Below, piece after piece: positions 13,487 through 15,089 of a stretch of DNA of 15,089 bases (its first letter is position 1; each line of letters begins with the position of its first letter). The notes beneath the pieces are model-generated. The model was given only the letters and a program-made list of their open reading frames with translations, was not told the origin of the DNA and made no database searches. The position numbers were made by a program, and so were the translations under genes. Origin of the DNA: Paracoccaceae bacterium (GTDB lineage: Bacteria > Pseudomonadota > Alphaproteobacteria > Rhodobacterales > Rhodobacteraceae); the NCBI GenBank assembly GCA_002400675.1, contig NVQY01000030.1:3709-18797 (forward strand). The letters run 5' to 3'.

Positions 13487-14683
13487 ATGACCACAGATTG
13501 CGACATTCTGATATCCGGCGGCGGTATTGCCGGGCTGACTGCGGCGGCGGTGTTTGGGGCCGCCGGGTTCGATGTGATCTGCGTGGACCCCGCGCCACCG
13601 ATTACCGCGCGGGATGTGGACGGGTCGGACCTGCGCACCACCGCGTTTTTACAACCGGCGCAAGAGCTGCTTGAACGTTGCGGGTTGTGGGAGAGGCTGG
13701 CCCCGCACGCCGCCCCGTTGCAGATCATGCGCATTGTCGACGCGGGCGGAGACCTGCCTGAACCGCGCCTGATCCGCGATTTTCGGGCGGCGGATATTTC
13801 TGACAAACCGTTTGGCTGGAACCTGCCCAATTGGCTGTTGCGCCGCGAGATGCTGGCCCAGATTGACGGGCTGGCCAACGTCACCTTTCTGCCCGCCACC
13901 GCCACCACCCATTTGACCACGCGCGAGAGCGAGGCGCGGGTGGCCTTAAGTGATGGCTCATTGGTCACGGCCAAATTGCTGATCGCGGCGGATGGGCGCG
14001 GCTCCAACATTCGAAAACAATGTAATATTGGCGTTAAAACATGGCGTTACGGGCAAAAGGCGCTGGCGTTTTCCGTGACGCATCCAACACCCCACAACAA
14101 TGTTTCAACCGAAATTCACCGCACCGGTGGCCCGTTCACCATGGTGCCCCTGCCCGATCTTGATGGCCAACCGCGTTCCGCCATCGTCTGGATGGAGAAG
14201 GGGCCAAATATTCAGGCCCTGCTTGATCTGGATGTCACCGCGTTTGAAGCCGCAATTCTTGAGCGTTCGGCAAACCTGTTCGGCCCGATGAAATTGATTG
14301 GGCGCAGATCAGTCTGGCCGATCATCAGCCAGCTCGCGGATCGCTTAAACGGTCAGCGCGTGGCGCTGATCGCCGAGGCCGCCCATGTGGTGCCCCCGAT
14401 TGGCGCGCAGGGCCTGAACATGAGCCTTGCCGATATGACATGCCTGCTTGATCTGGCAACAAATGCGCCCGCCGATCTGGGAAGTGCGGCGATGCTCCGC
14501 AAATATCACAGCACCCGCTGGCCTGATCTTAAGGCGCGAGTGAGCGGCATTGATATGCTCAACCGCGTGTCCATGGCCACAAACCCCGCCATGCGGGATC
14601 TGCGAAGGTTGGGTTTGAAAACCCTGCACGGCGTGGCGCCAATCCGCAAATTGCTGATGAAGGCCGGACTTGGCGCGACCTAG
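13487..14683 (+). CDS. UbiH/UbiF-family FAD-dependent hydroxylase (ubiquinone biosynthesis)
   Basis: This 398-residue flavin monooxygenase (class A) of the UbiH/UbiF/VisC/COQ6 family hydroxylates the aromatic ring of ubiquinone precursors with O2 and NAD(P)H. The N-terminal Rossmann motif is ISGGGIAGLTAA (9-20). The DG motif is AADGRGSN (167-174). The second FAD motif is LIAEAAHVVPPIGAQGLN (294-311), in which the usual GD of the GD motif is replaced by AE. Alphaproteobacteria use several UbiH-like paralogues (including UbiL) with different ring positions, so the exact position and gene symbol cannot be fixed here. The ATG at 13487 has GAGGG 7-8 bases upstream. Its TAG stop is the left end of an inverted repeat shared with the convergent aminotransferase gene. 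Confidence 0.9.
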   Translation: MTTDCDILISGGGIAGLTAAAVFGAAGFDVICVDPAPPITARDVDGSDLRTTAFLQPAQELLERCGLWERLAPHAAPLQIMRIVDAGGDLPEPRLIRDFRAADISDKPFGWNLPNWLLRREMLAQIDGLANVTFLPATATTHLTTRESEARVALSDGSLVTAKLLIAADGRGSNIRKQCNIGVKTWRYGQKALAFSVTHPTPHNNVSTEIHRTGGPFTMVPLPDLDGQPRSAIVWMEKGPNIQALLDLDVTAFEAAILERSANLFGPMKLIGRRSVWPIISQLADRLNGQRVALIAEAAHVVPPIGAQGLNMSLADMTCLLDLATNAPADLGSAAMLRKYHSTRWPDLKARVSGIDMLNRVSMATNPAMRDLRRLGLKTLHGVAPIRKLLMKAGLGAT

Positions 14684-14724
14684 AGCAAAACCAGTCTGAA
14701 TGCAATTGGATTGGATTTGCTCTA
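14681..14724. repeat. TAGAGC...GCTCTA palindromic element spanning both convergent stop codons
   Basis: TAGAGCAAA (14681-14689) is the exact reverse complement of TTTGCTCTA (14716-14724). After an A-A mismatch, CCA (14691-14693) can pair with TGG (14712-14714), so the hairpin has about 12 bp around an 18-nt loop. The outer three bases on each side are the TAG stops of the two convergent genes. From memory, short palindromes with TAGAGC/GCTCTA ends recur between genes in alphaproteobacteria. It may act as a bidirectional terminator or as an RNA 3'-end stabiliser, although no T-run follows. Confidence 0.65.
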
Positions 14725-15089
14725 AAGAACCTTGTCGAGCGCTGCGTCAAGCCGCGCCACGGCGCCGTCAACATCCATCAATTTATCCAAGCCAAACAAG
14801 CCAAGACGGAAGGTTGAATAGCCTTCGGGTTCGTCACACATCAAGGGCACACCAGCGGCGATTTGCAAACCTTCTGCCGCGAATTTACTGCCGTTTTGAA
14901 CGCCGGGATCACTGGTATAGCTGACAACAACACCAGGTGCGCCAAAACCGTCAGCCGCCACAGATTTTATGCCGCGCGCCGCGAGATGCGCACGCACTTT
15001 GCCGCCAAGCTCCCATTGCGCCTCGCTTAGCCGTGCAAAACCGTAATCTTTGGTTTCCAGCATGATATCGCGAAACTTTTTCAACGCAT
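14722..15089 (-). CDS. Class V PLP-dependent aminotransferase, alanine/serine-glyoxylate type (C-terminal part)
   Basis: Only about the last 122 codons are present; the frame runs off the window, so the PLP-lysine and cofactor-binding regions are not visible. What remains is the C-terminal small domain of a class V enzyme. It contains helix-rich ARLSEAQWELGGKVRAHL, then GAPGVVVSYTSDPGVQNG, a GLQIAAGVPLMCDE segment and the TFRLGLFGLDKLMDVDGAV region, whose Arg binds the substrate carboxylate in alanine-glyoxylate and serine-glyoxylate/pyruvate aminotransferases. Such enzymes transfer an amino group to glyoxylate or pyruvate in glycine/serine metabolism. Which amino donor is used cannot be told from this part. 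Its TAG stop is the right end of the 14681-14724 palindrome. Confidence 0.82.
   Translation of the reverse strand, partial: ALKKFRDIMLETKDYGFARLSEAQWELGGKVRAHLAARGIKSVAADGFGAPGVVVSYTSDPGVQNGSKFAAEGLQIAAGVPLMCDEPEGYSTFRLGLFGLDKLMDVDGAVARLDAALDKVL

Overview
The window looks like a chromosomal housekeeping stretch from an alphaproteobacterium of the Rhodobacteraceae (Roseobacter-like). This is inferred from the high-GC codon use, the gene neighbourhoods (folB-folP-glmM; yqeY divergent from carA), an RTX protein, TTAA-N7-TTAA (CtrA-type) boxes and the protein signatures. No database search was possible. I see no phage, IS element, CRISPR array, tRNA or rRNA. Both ends of the window cut genes.

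Layout. 2-1918 (+) is the C-terminal part of a pyruvate phosphate dikinase family protein. 2112-2798 (+) is an exported SleB-type cell wall hydrolase. 2799-3067 is an intergenic region of abutting AT-rich palindromes followed by a potentially structured leader. 3068-6337 (+) is a tightly overlapping folB-folP-glmM operon: two folate steps, then the phosphoglucosamine mutase of peptidoglycan/LPS precursor synthesis. yqeY (6334-6810, -) converges on glmM with overlapping stop codons and diverges from carA (6999-8162, +). Each of these two has a plausible -35/-10 pair in the 188-bp gap.

8182-10151 holds a glycosyltransferase 2 gene (+) with an N-terminal tandem MshEN-like (GspE-N) module, the module type that binds c-di-GMP in some proteins. 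Three TTAA half-sites at 11-bp spacing, matching the CtrA consensus, lie upstream of it. It converges on an RTX calcium-binding protein with a probable type I secretion C-terminus (10186-11859, -). A CtrA- and perhaps c-di-GMP-controlled surface polysaccharide next to a secreted repeat protein is the most suggestive combination here. The link between the two genes is inference from position only.

11962-14683 holds a GntR/FCD-family regulator (-) with its own terminator and a candidate operator. It is divergent from a HAD pyrimidine 5'-nucleotidase-like gene (+) that may be transcribed leaderless. A UbiH/UbiF-type FAD hydroxylase (+) follows. The hydroxylase converges on a class V aminotransferase (14722 to the window end, -). 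The two TAG stops form the outer ends of a 9-bp inverted repeat.

The points most worth following up are the CtrA-box/MshEN glycosyltransferase, the degenerate amino-acid-kinase-like domain fused to FolB, the palindrome/leader region upstream of folB, and the unusual ATP-grasp end of the PPDK-like protein.
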